The notes beneath the pieces are model-generated. The model had not been told where the DNA came from and made no database searches. It worked only from the letters and a program-made list of their open reading frames with translations. Of a DNA stretch of 35,767 nucleotides, positions 17,416 through 25,713 are shown one piece after another (position 1 is the first letter of the stretch; the number at the start of each line of letters is the position of its first letter). The translations under genes and the position numbers were made by a program. Source of the DNA: Nostoc sp. S4 (GTDB lineage Bacteria > Cyanobacteriota > Cyanobacteriia > Cyanobacteriales > Nostocaceae); NCBI GenBank assembly GCA_029379225.1, contig JAQYWR010000010.1, positions 121,036-156,802 on the forward strand. The letters run 5' to 3'.

Positions 17416-18699
17416 ATGTATTTAAATTCTCCCGTTAATGAGTTTGAGAGTTTGTCATTGACCACAGAGCCAAACCCAGAGGAATCTGAAATAGAGAAAG
17501 ACCCAGTGGAAGTTGCACTTAAGAGTCCATCATTACAGCCATCGCTAGGTGAAGGAGCCATCTATCTCAGTCAGCGTGGTAATTCCCTAGCACAACAGAA
17601 ATCAGAAGAACTGCAAAAAACTCTGCTAGCGCACCGACACGATCGCCAACTAGTAATTTTGCAAGATTTTCCTGACCCAGACGCTCTTTCTTGCGCCTGG
17701 ACTTATCAATTAATTGCCCAGCAATACGACATCAAGTGTGAAATCATTTATGCTGGCGCTTTAAGTCATCAAGAAAATATTGCCTTGGTCAGACTGACTA
17801 ATTTACCGATCCAACGCTGGACGCAGCAAACTTTGAAAAGCAAGGATTTGTCATCTTATCAAGGTTTTGTACTCATCGATAACCAAGGAACGACTTCGCA
17901 GCTACTGTGTGCAGTGCAAGAGGCTGGAATTCCCTTAGTGGCGCTCATCGACCATCACAGTATACAAGGCGATCTCCAATCAGAGTTTGAGGATATCCGT
18001 CCTTATGTACGAGCGACGGCAACAATTTTTACTCAATACCTGCAAACAGGATTACTAGCATTAGATAGCAGCATCAATCAACACGTCAAATGCGCTACTG
18101 CTTTAATGCATGGCTTGCGATCGGATACAAATCGCCTGATGCAAGCGCAAGAAGAAGACTTTATGGCAGCTGCATATTTAAGCCGATTTTATGACGCGCA
18201 ACTGCTGAATGCCATTTTACAGGCGAATCGTTCCAAGCGGGTGATGGATGTGATCGAGCGATCGCTCAAAAACCGCATCGTCCAAAATAACTTTTCCATT
18301 GCTGGTGTCGGTTATCTCCGCTACGACGACCGCGACGCCATCCCCCAAGCAGCTGATTTTCTCGTTACCGAAGAAAACGTGCATACTGCCGTAGTTTATG
18401 GCATTGTTCACGATGAAGACGAAGAACTAGAAATAGTTATTGGTTCTTTAAGAACCACCAAACTTACTCTTGACCCCGATGAATTCATCAAAGAAGCCTT
18501 TGGGCAAGATAGCACAGGGCGCTTTTTTGGTGGTGGAAGGACAAGCGCTGGCGGCTTTGAAATCCCGATGGGTTTCTTATCTGGTAGTAACGAAAATTCC
18601 ACCTATGCAAAAATGAAATGGGAAGTATTTGACACTCAAATTAAGCAAAAGCTACTGAGGTTAGTTAATCCCAGAGATAACCCGATTGAGTCTGAGTAG
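17416..18699 (+). CDS. DHH-family phosphoesterase (NrnA-like)
   Basis: 427 residues. The DHH motifs are DFPDPDALSC (84-93), VLIDNQG (about 152-158), ALIDHHS with Asp179-His180-His181, and LMHGLRSDTNRL. The C-terminal DHHA1 domain carries GGGRTSAGGFEIP. This set fits the bifunctional oligoribonuclease/pAp-phosphatase class, with metal-dependent hydrolysis of short RNA or nucleotide substrates; c-di-NMP or pApA are possible alternatives. The first 60 residues are acidic and poorly structured. There is no transmembrane segment. No Shine-Dalgarno is visible. A strong terminator follows. Confidence 0.9.
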   Translation: MYLNSPVNEFESLSLTTEPNPEESEIEKDPVEVALKSPSLQPSLGEGAIYLSQRGNSLAQQKSEELQKTLLAHRHDRQLVILQDFPDPDALSCAWTYQLIAQQYDIKCEIIYAGALSHQENIALVRLTNLPIQRWTQQTLKSKDLSSYQGFVLIDNQGTTSQLLCAVQEAGIPLVALIDHHSIQGDLQSEFEDIRPYVRATATIFTQYLQTGLLALDSSINQHVKCATALMHGLRSDTNRLMQAQEEDFMAAAYLSRFYDAQLLNAILQANRSKRVMDVIERSLKNRIVQNNFSIAGVGYLRYDDRDAIPQAADFLVTEENVHTAVVYGIVHDEDEELEIVIGSLRTTKLTLDPDEFIKEAFGQDSTGRFFGGGRTSAGGFEIPMGFLSGSNENSTYAKMKWEVFDTQIKQKLLRLVNPRDNPIESE

Positions 18700-18768
18700 G
18701 GATAAGGGAAATTGGGAGAACTCCTAAATCATGTAGCAGTTGAAGTGTGTTTGATTACATAGCATTCC

Positions 18769-18799
18769 TTCCCGACTTTGATTCAAAGTCGGGAATTTA
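18769..18799 (+). terminator. Rho-independent terminator of the DHH gene
   Basis: A 12-bp perfect stem (TTCCCGACTTTG with CAAAGTCGGGAA, loop ATT) at 18769-18795 is followed by a T-rich tail. It lies 70 nt after the stop codon. Confidence 0.85.
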
Positions 18800-19129
18800 A
18801 TTTTATTAATTGATTGGCAATGTAATTCATACCTAATGTTTAGTAAGTTGATACAAGTATTAACTCGTGCCTACCTATTTACAGCACTTTTCATTCGCAT
18901 GAAGTACAAAGTTACGGGTTTTGAGGCAGGAGGCAGGAGGCAGGAGGTAGGGGGCAGGGGGCAGGAGGTAGAAACTCTTTATGTGTGATAAATCAGTCCT
19001 GGATCTTGTACCTCACTTAGTCGCAATCTGCTGTAAATGAATTGCTGCAAGAAAGCTCTAGCTTGCGCTGTTATTTTAAATGATGCTGAGTGGATAAATA
19101 CTAACTATCAAAGAGTGCAGCGAGAGGCA
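18800..19129. other. Spacer with a tandem heptamer array
   Basis: Nothing gene-like is seen. The only structure is the GGCAGGA array, listed separately. Confidence 0.4.
18925..18973 (+). repeat. Tandem heptamer array (GGCAGGA)
   Basis: Seven consecutive 7-bp units: three GGCAGGA, then GGTAGGG, GGCAGGG, GGCAGGA and GGTAGAA. This is the short tandemly repeated repetitive type known from heterocystous cyanobacteria. Confidence 0.85.
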
Positions 19130-19879
19130 ATGGTGGAAACACGTTTGTTAAAGGAAAAGGCGAGGACGTAGACTTGTTGATATATTCTTTGAACAAAAAG
19201 AGAGTTTTAAGCAAAACAAGGAATACAAAGCTGCAATAGACGCTTATAAATCAGCATTAAAATTGATTCAAAATATGTCAAAGCAATTAATAGAATAAGT
19301 TTCTGTGAATCAATTTTGCGGAAGATTAGCGAAACACCAAAGCCTCTAGAACCATCGGTAAAACCAGAGCCTAAAATACCGTCATTAGAGTCGAAAACAT
19401 TGCCAGAGATTGACGAAATATTATTCGCTAGAGAAGAACTTGATAAACAAAAGTTTTTCAATTTTAAAAGTGATTCCGACGCTCGTAAAAAAATTACTGT
19501 ATCAATAGCTAGGAGGCAGGGACAATTACAATTTCGTAAGTCTTTGCTAGATGCTTATTCTAGTAAGTGCGCTATTACCAATTTTGATGCTGAGGCTGCG
19601 CTTTAAGCTACCCATATAATTCCTTATATTGAAACAGAAAATAATCATCCATCAAATAGTTTATTATTACGTGCTGACTTGCACACCTTATTTGACTTAA
19701 ACCTTATTGCTATCGATCCAAAAACAATGAAGGTACATCTTTCCCCTATTATCAAAAAAACTGAATATCAAACAATCGATAGTAAAGAACTACGAGTACC
19801 AAAAGATGAAATGTATCGTCCCAACCAACAATTTTTGAAACAGAGGTTTAAGCAGTGTGAATGGTGCCAAAATATTTAG
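19130..19879 (+). pseudogene. TPR-HNH endonuclease gene, disabled by frameshifts and a stop
   Basis: A plausible original start ATG is at 19130 with GAGAGG before it. It ends after 14 codons, and the reading then continues in another frame: KQNKEYKAAIDAYKSALK, a TPR-like helix pair. A single missing A near 19257 would join this to DSKYVKAINRIS and the downstream frame. That frame carries RRQGQLQFRKSLLDAYSSKC, the start of an HNH domain, and then stops at TAA 19604-19606. It resumes in the same frame as ATHIIPYI, NSLLLRADLHTLFDL and so on to 19879. Family members read L-E-A-A-H-I here, so TAA most simply replaces GAA. The HNH His is therefore after the stop. The gene is dead unless the sequence is wrong at three places. 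Confidence 0.75.
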
Positions 19880-19958
19880 CCTAAATTAATTCAACTATTT
19901 TGATCGGAAGTCCTTGTATATTTAAGTTAGAGAATTACAAGCTTGATTTAGCTAGATT

Positions 19959-20159
19959 ATGAGTAGCCTAAAGGAAGTCGAATTTGCTGTTAGTCAACTT
20001 TCACCAGAGGATCTCGCGGCTTTTCGTGTCTGGTTTGCGGAATTCGATGCAGCAGCTTGGGATAAACAGATTGAAAAAGATGTGGCTGAAGGTCAGTTAG
20101 ATGCATTAGCACAGAAAGCACTCAAACATCTGCGAGAAGGGCGTTGTACTGACCTGTGA
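19959..20159 (+). CDS. Antitoxin of a RelE/ParE-type module
   Basis: 66 residues. VSQLSPEDLAAFRVWFAEFDA and WDKQIEKD are typical of a cyanobacterial antitoxin family that precedes RelE/ParE-like toxins. The C-terminal half (DALAQKALKHLREGR) would be the toxin-binding segment. Its stop overlaps the toxin start by 4 nt (GTGA), so the pair is translationally coupled. Antitoxins of this class normally repress their own promoter. Confidence 0.85.
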   Translation: MSSLKEVEFAVSQLSPEDLAAFRVWFAEFDAAAWDKQIEKDVAEGQLDALAQKALKHLREGRCTDL

Positions 20160-20416
20160 AACATCGAGCAACCCCAGATTTTTGGTATTACTATCGCCAG
20201 TTACCAATTGATATCCAACAGCTTGCTGACCGATGTTATGAATTGCTTCGACAAGATCCTAAATATCCATCATTGCATTTCAAAAAAGTTGGTCAGTTTT
20301 GGTCAGTGCGTATTGGTATACATTATCGGGCGCTTGCTGTAGAAGAAGATGATAATTTTGTCTGGTTTTAGATTGGGTCGCATCCAGAATATGACAAATT
20401 ACTTAGTGGGGGATAG
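20156..20416 (+). pseudogene. RelE/ParE-like toxin, truncated by an amber codon
   Basis: A GTG start overlaps the antitoxin stop. The first 71 codons (HRATPDFWYYYRQLPIDIQQ ... HFKKVGQFWSVRIGIHYRAL) follow the RelE/ParE fold of mRNA interferases and gyrase-type toxins. The frame stops at TAG 20369-20371 after VWF. The next codons in the same frame read IGSHPEYDKLLSGG and end at TAG 20416. Family members continue WIGSH.EYDKLL, so the TAG most simply replaces TGG. The lost segment is the last strand and the conserved His, so the toxin is probably inactive or weakened while the antitoxin remains intact. Confidence 0.8.
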
Positions 20417-20616
20417 CATTATAACGGAATTATAGATTTATTTAAGGTTTAAATTTATTGCCATATCCCTAACAAGTTAGAAGGCTTAACACTTGGCTAT
20501 AGAAAATAGATGGCAGATCAATGAATAGATAATGATGATTAAAGTTAAGATAAATAAATACACAATAAGCGTAACTAAAATAACTCAGCACAGGGTACGC
20601 TAATAAAATTCAAAAT

Positions 20617-21111
20617 ATGGAACTATATTTAATTCGTCATGGCATCGCCGAAGATAAAGATTTAGGCATCAAGGATGAGGAGCGCAGTCTTACCAAAGAA
20701 GGAACGCAAAAAACCGAAAAAGTTGCCCAGAAACTTGTAAAACTGGATTTAAAGTTTGATTTGATTGTCACCAGCCCCTTAGTGCGTGCCCGCCAAACGG
20801 CACAAATCCTCATAGCAGCAGGATTGAGTTCCCAGTTAGAGGAATCTAGCCATCTCGCCCACGATGGTCAAATTTCTGGTTGGCTCAAAGACTGGTTAGA
20901 GCCAAGAAATTATTCCCAAAATACCCAACTGGCCTTGGTTGGACATGAACCTGATTTAACCAATTGGGCAGAAATTCTCTTATGGGGGGAGGTTAAAGCA
21001 AGCTTAGTCTTGAAAAAAGCAGGTATGATTGGGATAAAACTACCAGAAACTGGTTCTCCTTTGGGTTGCAGTCAGATGTTTTGGTTGACACCACCCAAGT
21101 ACCTGCTATAA
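20617..21111 (+). CDS. sixA: Phosphohistidine phosphatase SixA
   Basis: 164 residues, histidine phosphatase superfamily. The RHG triad is at residues 7-9 (LIRHGIAED) with His8 as nucleophile. SPLVRARQTAQIL and the second catalytic His in LVGHEPDL complete the site. SixA removes phosphate from HPt-type histidines in phosphorelays. Its neighbour gltA is on the same strand 109 nt downstream. There is no obvious Shine-Dalgarno. Confidence 0.9.
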   Translation: MELYLIRHGIAEDKDLGIKDEERSLTKEGTQKTEKVAQKLVKLDLKFDLIVTSPLVRARQTAQILIAAGLSSQLEESSHLAHDGQISGWLKDWLEPRNYSQNTQLALVGHEPDLTNWAEILLWGEVKASLVLKKAGMIGIKLPETGSPLGCSQMFWLTPPKYLL

Positions 21112-21220
21112 CAGTTTTTCAACATTTTTTGATTGTTGTTAGAACGGCTACTGTTATGGCGACAATAAATTTCTGGTAAATTAGCTCGATCAAATATTTC
21201 AAAAAGTCAATGGTGTTGCC

Positions 21221-22357
21221 ATGATGGTGTGCGAATACAAGCCTGGTCTAGAAGGCATTCCCGCCGCCCAATCCAGTATCAGTTATGTTGATGGGCAAAA
21301 GGGAATACTAGAATATCGTGGCATCCGGATTGAGGAACTAGCAGAAAAAAGTACATTCCTAGAAACTGCTTATCTCTTAATCTGGGGTGAATTGCCCAGT
21401 AAACAAGAACTCCAAGCATTTGAACATGAAGTTCTTCACCACAGGCGAATAAAATACCGCATTCGCGACATGATGAAATGCTTTCCAGAAAGCGGTCACC
21501 CAATGGATGCCCTGCAAGCCTCTGCTGCTGCTTTAGGCTTGTTTTATTCGCTCCGGGACTTACATAATCCTGCCTACATTCGAGATTCGGTAGTGCGCTT
21601 GATAGCAACCATTCCCACGATGGTGGCGGCGTTCCAACTGATGCGAAAAGGTAACGACCCCGTGCGTCCCCGTGATGACTTAGACTACTCTGCCAATTTT
21701 TTATACATGCTCAATGAGCAAGAACCCGATCCTTTGGCAGCGAGAATTTTTGATATCTGCTTGATACTTCAGGTCGAGCATACAATGAATGCTTCTACCT
21801 TCAGTGCTAGGGTGACAGCTTCTACCTTGACCGATCCTTATGCTGTAGTTGCTAGTGCGGTCGGAACTTTAGGAGGGCCCCTGCATGGTGGAGCCAATGA
21901 AGAAGTAATTCAGATGTTGGAAGAAATTGGCTCTGTGGAAAATGTACGTCCTTACGTGGAGGATCGCCTGCAACGCAAAGCAAAGATTATGGGCTGTGGG
22001 CATCGTGTCTACAAAGTAAAAGACCCACGAGCCACAATTTTACAAAGCCTAGCAGAACAACTATTTGAGAAGTTTGGACATGACAAGTTCTATGACATTG
22101 CCTTAGAAGTGGAACGTGTGGTAGAGGAAAAACTCGGTAGCAAAGGAATTTTTCCCAACGTTGACTTTTATTCTGGTTTGGTGTACAGGAAGATGGGTAT
22201 TCCTACAGACTTGTTTACACCAATATTTGCGATCGCTCGCGTTGCCGGTTGGCTAGCTCACTGGAAAGAACAGCTAGCAGAAAACCGGATTTTCCGTCCT
22301 ACCCAGATTTATAACGGTGCTCACGAAGTTCGTTATCTGCCCATTGACCAACGTTAA
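21221..22357 (+). CDS. gltA: Citrate synthase
   Basis: 378 residues, the length of the small type I-like citrate synthases of cyanobacteria. It condenses acetyl-CoA and oxaloacetate to citrate, leading into 2-oxoglutarate and nitrogen assimilation. Catalytic residues are His222 (GGPLHGGANEE), His261 (MGCGHRVYKVKDPRA) and Asp315 (FPNVDFYSG). Two ATG codons in a row open the frame; either may be used. It is followed by a 412-bp spacer and then ndhA. The gltA-ndhAIGE order is conserved in Nostoc-type genomes. Confidence 0.96.
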   Translation: MMVCEYKPGLEGIPAAQSSISYVDGQKGILEYRGIRIEELAEKSTFLETAYLLIWGELPSKQELQAFEHEVLHHRRIKYRIRDMMKCFPESGHPMDALQASAAALGLFYSLRDLHNPAYIRDSVVRLIATIPTMVAAFQLMRKGNDPVRPRDDLDYSANFLYMLNEQEPDPLAARIFDICLILQVEHTMNASTFSARVTASTLTDPYAVVASAVGTLGGPLHGGANEEVIQMLEEIGSVENVRPYVEDRLQRKAKIMGCGHRVYKVKDPRATILQSLAEQLFEKFGHDKFYDIALEVERVVEEKLGSKGIFPNVDFYSGLVYRKMGIPTDLFTPIFAIARVAGWLAHWKEQLAENRIFRPTQIYNGAHEVRYLPIDQR

Positions 22358-22769
22358 CGGGAATGGGCATGGGGCATGGAAAAGAGGACAAGGGGACGCT
22401 CTAACGCTCTGAAGAAAGAGGATAGACAAGGGAAAAGACTTGTTGCAAGTTGTCTGTTTGTCCCCAGACCCCCTCATCTCCCGGTTGGTGCGACTACACT
22501 CAACTACCGCCAAGTCGAACCACATCTCCCTCATCCCCGCGTCCCCCATCCCCTCGACTCAATAGCCAATCTCAATGCCAACCATAAGTAGAAGTTCTCA
22601 TCTCGCTTCAGGGTGGTAAAACCATCCAAGGATATACTAGGCATGGGAATTGGCAACAAATCTTCAATCACATATCATCTAGGCAAAAATTATTAATGAG
22701 TGAATTTACAGATATTAATTAAGTAATATTTGTAACTCACAATGACTTGTGTCTCAAAGAGCATCAAAC
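22358..22769. other. Spacer between gltA and ndhA
   Basis: 412 bp. It has GGGCATGGGGCATGG-type and C-rich CCCCGCGTCCCCCATCCCC-type runs, but no gene and no clear terminator. The last 100 bp is AT-rich and likely carries the ndh promoter. Confidence 0.4.
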
Positions 22770-23888
22770 ATGAATTCAGGAATTGACCTCCAAGGAACTT
22801 TTATTGAATCCCTCACAGATTTAGGTGTACCAGCAGGAACTGCCAAAGCAATTTGGCTGCCACTGCCAATGGTACTGATGCTAATTGGGGCAACAGTGGG
22901 GGTATTAGTTGCTACCTGGCTAGAACGAAAAATTTCAGCTGCTGCACAGCAACGAATAGGTCCAGAATACCAAGGGCCTTTTGGATTACTAGTGCCTGTA
23001 GCGGATGGTTTGAAGCTGGTATTTAAAGAAGATATCGTACCAGCTAAATCTGACCCTTGGTTGTTTACCCTTGGGCCAATTATTGTTGTGATTCCGGTGT
23101 TTCTCTCGTTTTTGATTGTACCTTTTGGGCAGAACATCGTAATTAGCAATATGGGCATGGGCGTCTTTTTATGGATTGCTTTGTCAAGCATTCAGCCTAT
23201 TGGTTTGTTGATGGCTGGCTACGCATCTAATAACAAATACTCCCTTTTAGGGGGCTTACGGGCAGCAGCGCAATCTATTAGTTATGAAATTCCATTAGCG
23301 CTAGCAGTATTAGCGATCGCTATGATGTCTAATAGCCTCAGCACCATTGACATTGTTAATCAACAATCTGGCTACGGCATCCTGGGCTGGAACATTTGGC
23401 GTCAACCAGTCGGTTTCCTGATTTTTTGGATAGCCGCCCTAGCTGAGTGCGAAAGATTACCCTTTGACTTACCCGAAGCAGAAGAAGAACTCGTAGCAGG
23501 CTATCAGACTGAATACGCAGGCATGAAATTCGGTCTGTTCTACCTGGGTTCTTACGTTAACCTAATACTTTCTGCCCTACTAGTAGCAATTCTCTACCTG
23601 GGTGGTTGGGACTTTCCCATTCCCCTCAACCTCATAGCTAGTTGGCTAGGAATTAGTGAAGCCGATCCCGTGTTGCAGATAGTAACTGCTGCTTTAGGTA
23701 TCACCATGACTGTGTTCAAAGCCTATTTACTAGTGTTTATCGCTATTTTGTTACGCTGGACAGTGCCACGGGTACGGATCGATCAATTGTTAGATTTAGG
23801 ATGGAAGTTTTTGTTGCCAGTTGGTTTGGTTAATCTCCTATTAACCGCGGCCCTGAAACTAGCCTTTCCTTTCGCCTTTGGCGGTTAG
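22770..23888 (+). CDS. ndhA: NDH-1 subunit 1 (NdhA)
   Basis: 372 residues from ATG 22770. I prefer this over a GTG 21 nt upstream because [12 protein letters not shown] begins the family's usual N-terminus and gives the standard length. It is an integral membrane protein with about eight hydrophobic segments. It anchors the peripheral arm and shapes the plastoquinone channel. Conserved blocks: [20 protein letters not shown] and the acidic loop [16 protein letters not shown]. It works in cyclic electron flow, respiration and CO2 uptake. First gene of ndhA-I-G-E. Confidence 0.97.
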   Translation: MNSGIDLQGTFIESLTDLGVPAGTAKAIWLPLPMVLMLIGATVGVLVATWLERKISAAAQQRIGPEYQGPFGLLVPVADGLKLVFKEDIVPAKSDPWLFTLGPIIVVIPVFLSFLIVPFGQNIVISNMGMGVFLWIALSSIQPIGLLMAGYASNNKYSLLGGLRAAAQSISYEIPLALAVLAIAMMSNSLSTIDIVNQQSGYGILGWNIWRQPVGFLIFWIAALAECERLPFDLPEAEEELVAGYQTEYAGMKFGLFYLGSYVNLILSALLVAILYLGGWDFPIPLNLIASWLGISEADPVLQIVTAALGITMTVFKAYLLVFIAILLRWTVPRVRIDQLLDLGWKFLLPVGLVNLLLTAALKLAFPFAFGG

Positions 23889-23899
23889 TCAATTAGTCA

Positions 23900-23935
23900 T
23901 TAGTCATTTGCTTTGGACAAAGGACAAATGACTAA
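23900..23935 (+). other. Heptamer-derived hairpin between ndhA and ndhI
   Basis: TTAGTCATTTG (23900-23910) pairs perfectly with CAAATGACTAA (23925-23935). Inside it CTTTG-GA-CAAAG extends the stem, with a GA bulge on one side. The arms consist of AATGACA/ACAAAGG-like heptamers. It lies 12 nt after the ndhA stop, with no T-run. Confidence 0.8.
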
Positions 23936-23985
23936 GGACAAAAGACAAATAACGCTGATAGCTTAAACACAGAGAGTGAAACACG

Positions 23986-24570
23986 ATGCTAAAGTTTCTA
24001 AAACAAGTTGGTGATTACACCAAAGAAACAATACAAGCTGCGCGTTACATTGGTCAGGGACTTTCTGTTACCTTCGACCACATGCGGCGGCGTCCGATTA
24101 CCGTACAGTACCCTTACGAGAAACTGATTCCTGGCGAACGGTTTCGCGGTAGAATTCACTTTGAGTTTGATAAGTGCATCGCCTGCGAAGTCTGTGTTCG
24201 CGTTTGTCCGATAAACCTGCCTGTAGTAGATTGGGAATTCGACAAAGCCAGCAAAAAGAAAAAACTCAACCACTATAGCATTGACTTTGGAGTTTGTATC
24301 TTTTGCGGTAATTGTGTGGAATTTTGCCCAACTAACTGTCTATCCATGACAGAAGAGTATGAACTTTCCACTTACGATCGCCATGAATTGAACTATGACA
24401 ACGTAGCGCTAGGTCGTCTGCCCTATAAGGTAACAAATGACCCAATGGTGACACCACTACGCGAACTAGTTTACCTACCCAAAGGTGTCCTCGAACCCCA
24501 CGGATTGCCTGCGGATGCACCGCCTGCGGGTGTGCGTCCACAAGACTTGGCCGAACAAACCCAAAAATAA
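23986..24570 (+). CDS. ndhI: NDH-1 subunit I (NdhI), two [4Fe-4S] clusters
   Basis: 194 residues. Two ferredoxin motifs are present: [16 protein letters not shown] (about 64-79) and [16 protein letters not shown] (about 105-120). They bind the clusters that carry electrons from ferredoxin towards plastoquinone. The N-terminal amphipathic segment ([20 protein letters not shown]) contacts the membrane arm. The C-terminal 25 residues are rich in Pro and Ala. The gap of 97 nt to ndhA is filled mostly by a hairpin of heptamers. GAGAGTG precedes the start. Confidence 0.97.
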   Translation: MLKFLKQVGDYTKETIQAARYIGQGLSVTFDHMRRRPITVQYPYEKLIPGERFRGRIHFEFDKCIACEVCVRVCPINLPVVDWEFDKASKKKKLNHYSIDFGVCIFCGNCVEFCPTNCLSMTEEYELSTYDRHELNYDNVALGRLPYKVTNDPMVTPLRELVYLPKGVLEPHGLPADAPPAGVRPQDLAEQTQK

Positions 24571-24574
24571 ATCT

Positions 24575-24722
24575 CATTTGTCATTTGTTCTTTGTTATTT
24601 GTCCTTTGTTATTTGTCATTTGTCCTTTGTCTAAAGCAAATGACCAATGACCAATGACAATTGACCAATGATAATTGACCGATGACCAATGACCAATGAC
24701 CAATGACAATTGACTGAGGACA
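24575..24722. repeat. Inverted heptamer array between ndhI and ndhG
   Basis: Eight units of the reverse complement of ACAAATG/ACAAAGG (24575-24630) face twelve units of AATGACC/AATGACA/ATTGACC (24639-24722). ACAAATG and AATGACA are the same heptamer in different phase. At the junction GTCATTTG (24615-24622) pairs with CAAATGAC (24637-24644), with an inner CTTT-GTCT-AAAG. The array almost fills the 159-bp gap and its last unit, GAGGACA, provides the ndhG Shine-Dalgarno. Confidence 0.9.
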
Positions 24723-24729
24723 AAAAACA

Positions 24730-25341
24730 GTGAATCTAGCGGAAGGAGTACAGTTAGTATCCCTTGGCTTACTGGGTGTGATGATGATTGGGGCAGCTCT
24801 TGGCGTGGTACTGTTCTCCAGCATCGTCTATTCTGCCTTTATGCTAGGGGGCGTGTTCATCAGCATTGCGGGAATCTACCTGTTGCTGAATGGTGATTTT
24901 GTTGCAGCCGCACAAGTGCTAATTTATGTTGGGGCAGTTAACGTGCTGATTTTGTTTGCCATTATGTTGGTCAACAAACGGCAGAATTTTGTGCCATTTC
25001 CCAACTCTTGGGTGCGGAAGGCACTAACGGCTGTAGTTAGTCTCGGATTGTTTGGGCTTTTGAGTACGATGGTGCTGGCGACTCCTTGGGCTTACTCAAC
25101 TGGGGCTGTGGGTACTAAAGATTCTATAGTTCTGATTGGTGAGCATTTCTTCAGTGACTTTTTACTACCTTTTGAACTAGCTTCGATTTTGCTGCTGATG
25201 GCGATGGTAGGAGCGATAATTTTGGCACGTCGCGAGTATTTGCCAGACCAAGTTACATCGTCTGACCTACCACAAACCGTTTTGACTTTGCCAGAACGCC
25301 CCAGAGAACTGGTATCAAGCAGCAGCGAAACAAAAGAGTAA
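24730..25341 (+). CDS. ndhG: NDH-1 subunit 6 (NdhG)
   Basis: 203 residues starting with GTG. GAGG lies about 9 nt upstream, inside the last heptamer of the repeat array. It is a membrane-arm subunit with about five hydrophobic segments. The block AAQVLIYVGAVNVLILFAIM is the family hallmark. The C-terminal 30 residues are polar and stromal/cytoplasmic. It helps form the proton-translocating chain of NDH-1 and follows ndhI as usual. Confidence 0.96.
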   Translation: MNLAEGVQLVSLGLLGVMMIGAALGVVLFSSIVYSAFMLGGVFISIAGIYLLLNGDFVAAAQVLIYVGAVNVLILFAIMLVNKRQNFVPFPNSWVRKALTAVVSLGLFGLLSTMVLATPWAYSTGAVGTKDSIVLIGEHFFSDFLLPFELASILLLMAMVGAIILARREYLPDQVTSSDLPQTVLTLPERPRELVSSSSETKE

Positions 25342-25342
25342 A

Positions 25343-25364
25343 ATTTGCGACCTTAGTCGCAAAT
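25343..25364 (+). other. Hairpin in the ndhG-ndhE spacer
   Basis: A perfect 9-bp stem, ATTTGCGAC-CTTA-GTCGCAAAT, begins 1 nt after the ndhG stop. There is no T-run, so it is more likely an RNA stabiliser or processing site than a terminator. Confidence 0.7.
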
Positions 25365-25401
25365 AAAAAGTCCTGTTTTTTCAGAAGGAATACTCAAATT
25401 C

Positions 25402-25707
25402 ATGCAACTCCAGTACTTTTTATTATTAGCAGCAGCTTTATTTTGCATCGGTATCTACGGTTTAATTACCAGCCGCAACGCGGTGCGGGTGCTGATGTCG
25501 ATTGAGTTGTTGCTCAATGCTGTTAATTTGAATTTAATGGCATTTTCCAACTTCCTTGACTCAACATTAATTAAGGGTCAGGTTTTCACCGTGTTTGTGA
25601 TTACCGTGGCCGCAGCCGAAGCGGCGGTGGGTTTAGCGATCGTGCTTGCCATTTATCGCAACCGCGATACCGTCGATATGGAGCAGTTTAATCTCCTGAA
25701 GTGGTAA
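25402..25707 (+). CDS. ndhE: NDH-1 subunit 4L (NdhE)
   Basis: 101 residues, three hydrophobic segments. [20 protein letters not shown] contains the buried Glu needed for proton translocation in NuoK homologues. [19 protein letters not shown] carries the second conserved acidic residue. AAGGA precedes the start. The stop lies 6 nt before the nadK start, so the two are probably co-transcribed. Confidence 0.97.
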   Translation: MQLQYFLLLAAALFCIGIYGLITSRNAVRVLMSIELLLNAVNLNLMAFSNFLDSTLIKGQVFTVFVITVAAAEAAVGLAIVLAIYRNRDTVDMEQFNLLKW

Positions 25708-25713
25708 CTGTGC

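Noticed and set aside
1..20416. Stop-codon recoding (selenocysteine or a suppressor tRNA) to explain the in-frame stops
   Set aside because: All three stop codons are involved, only accessory genes are affected, frameshifts occur too, and no SECIS-like structure is evident after the TGA.
24575..24722. CRISPR array
   Set aside because: The repeats are contiguous 7-bp units with no spacers, and no cas gene is near.
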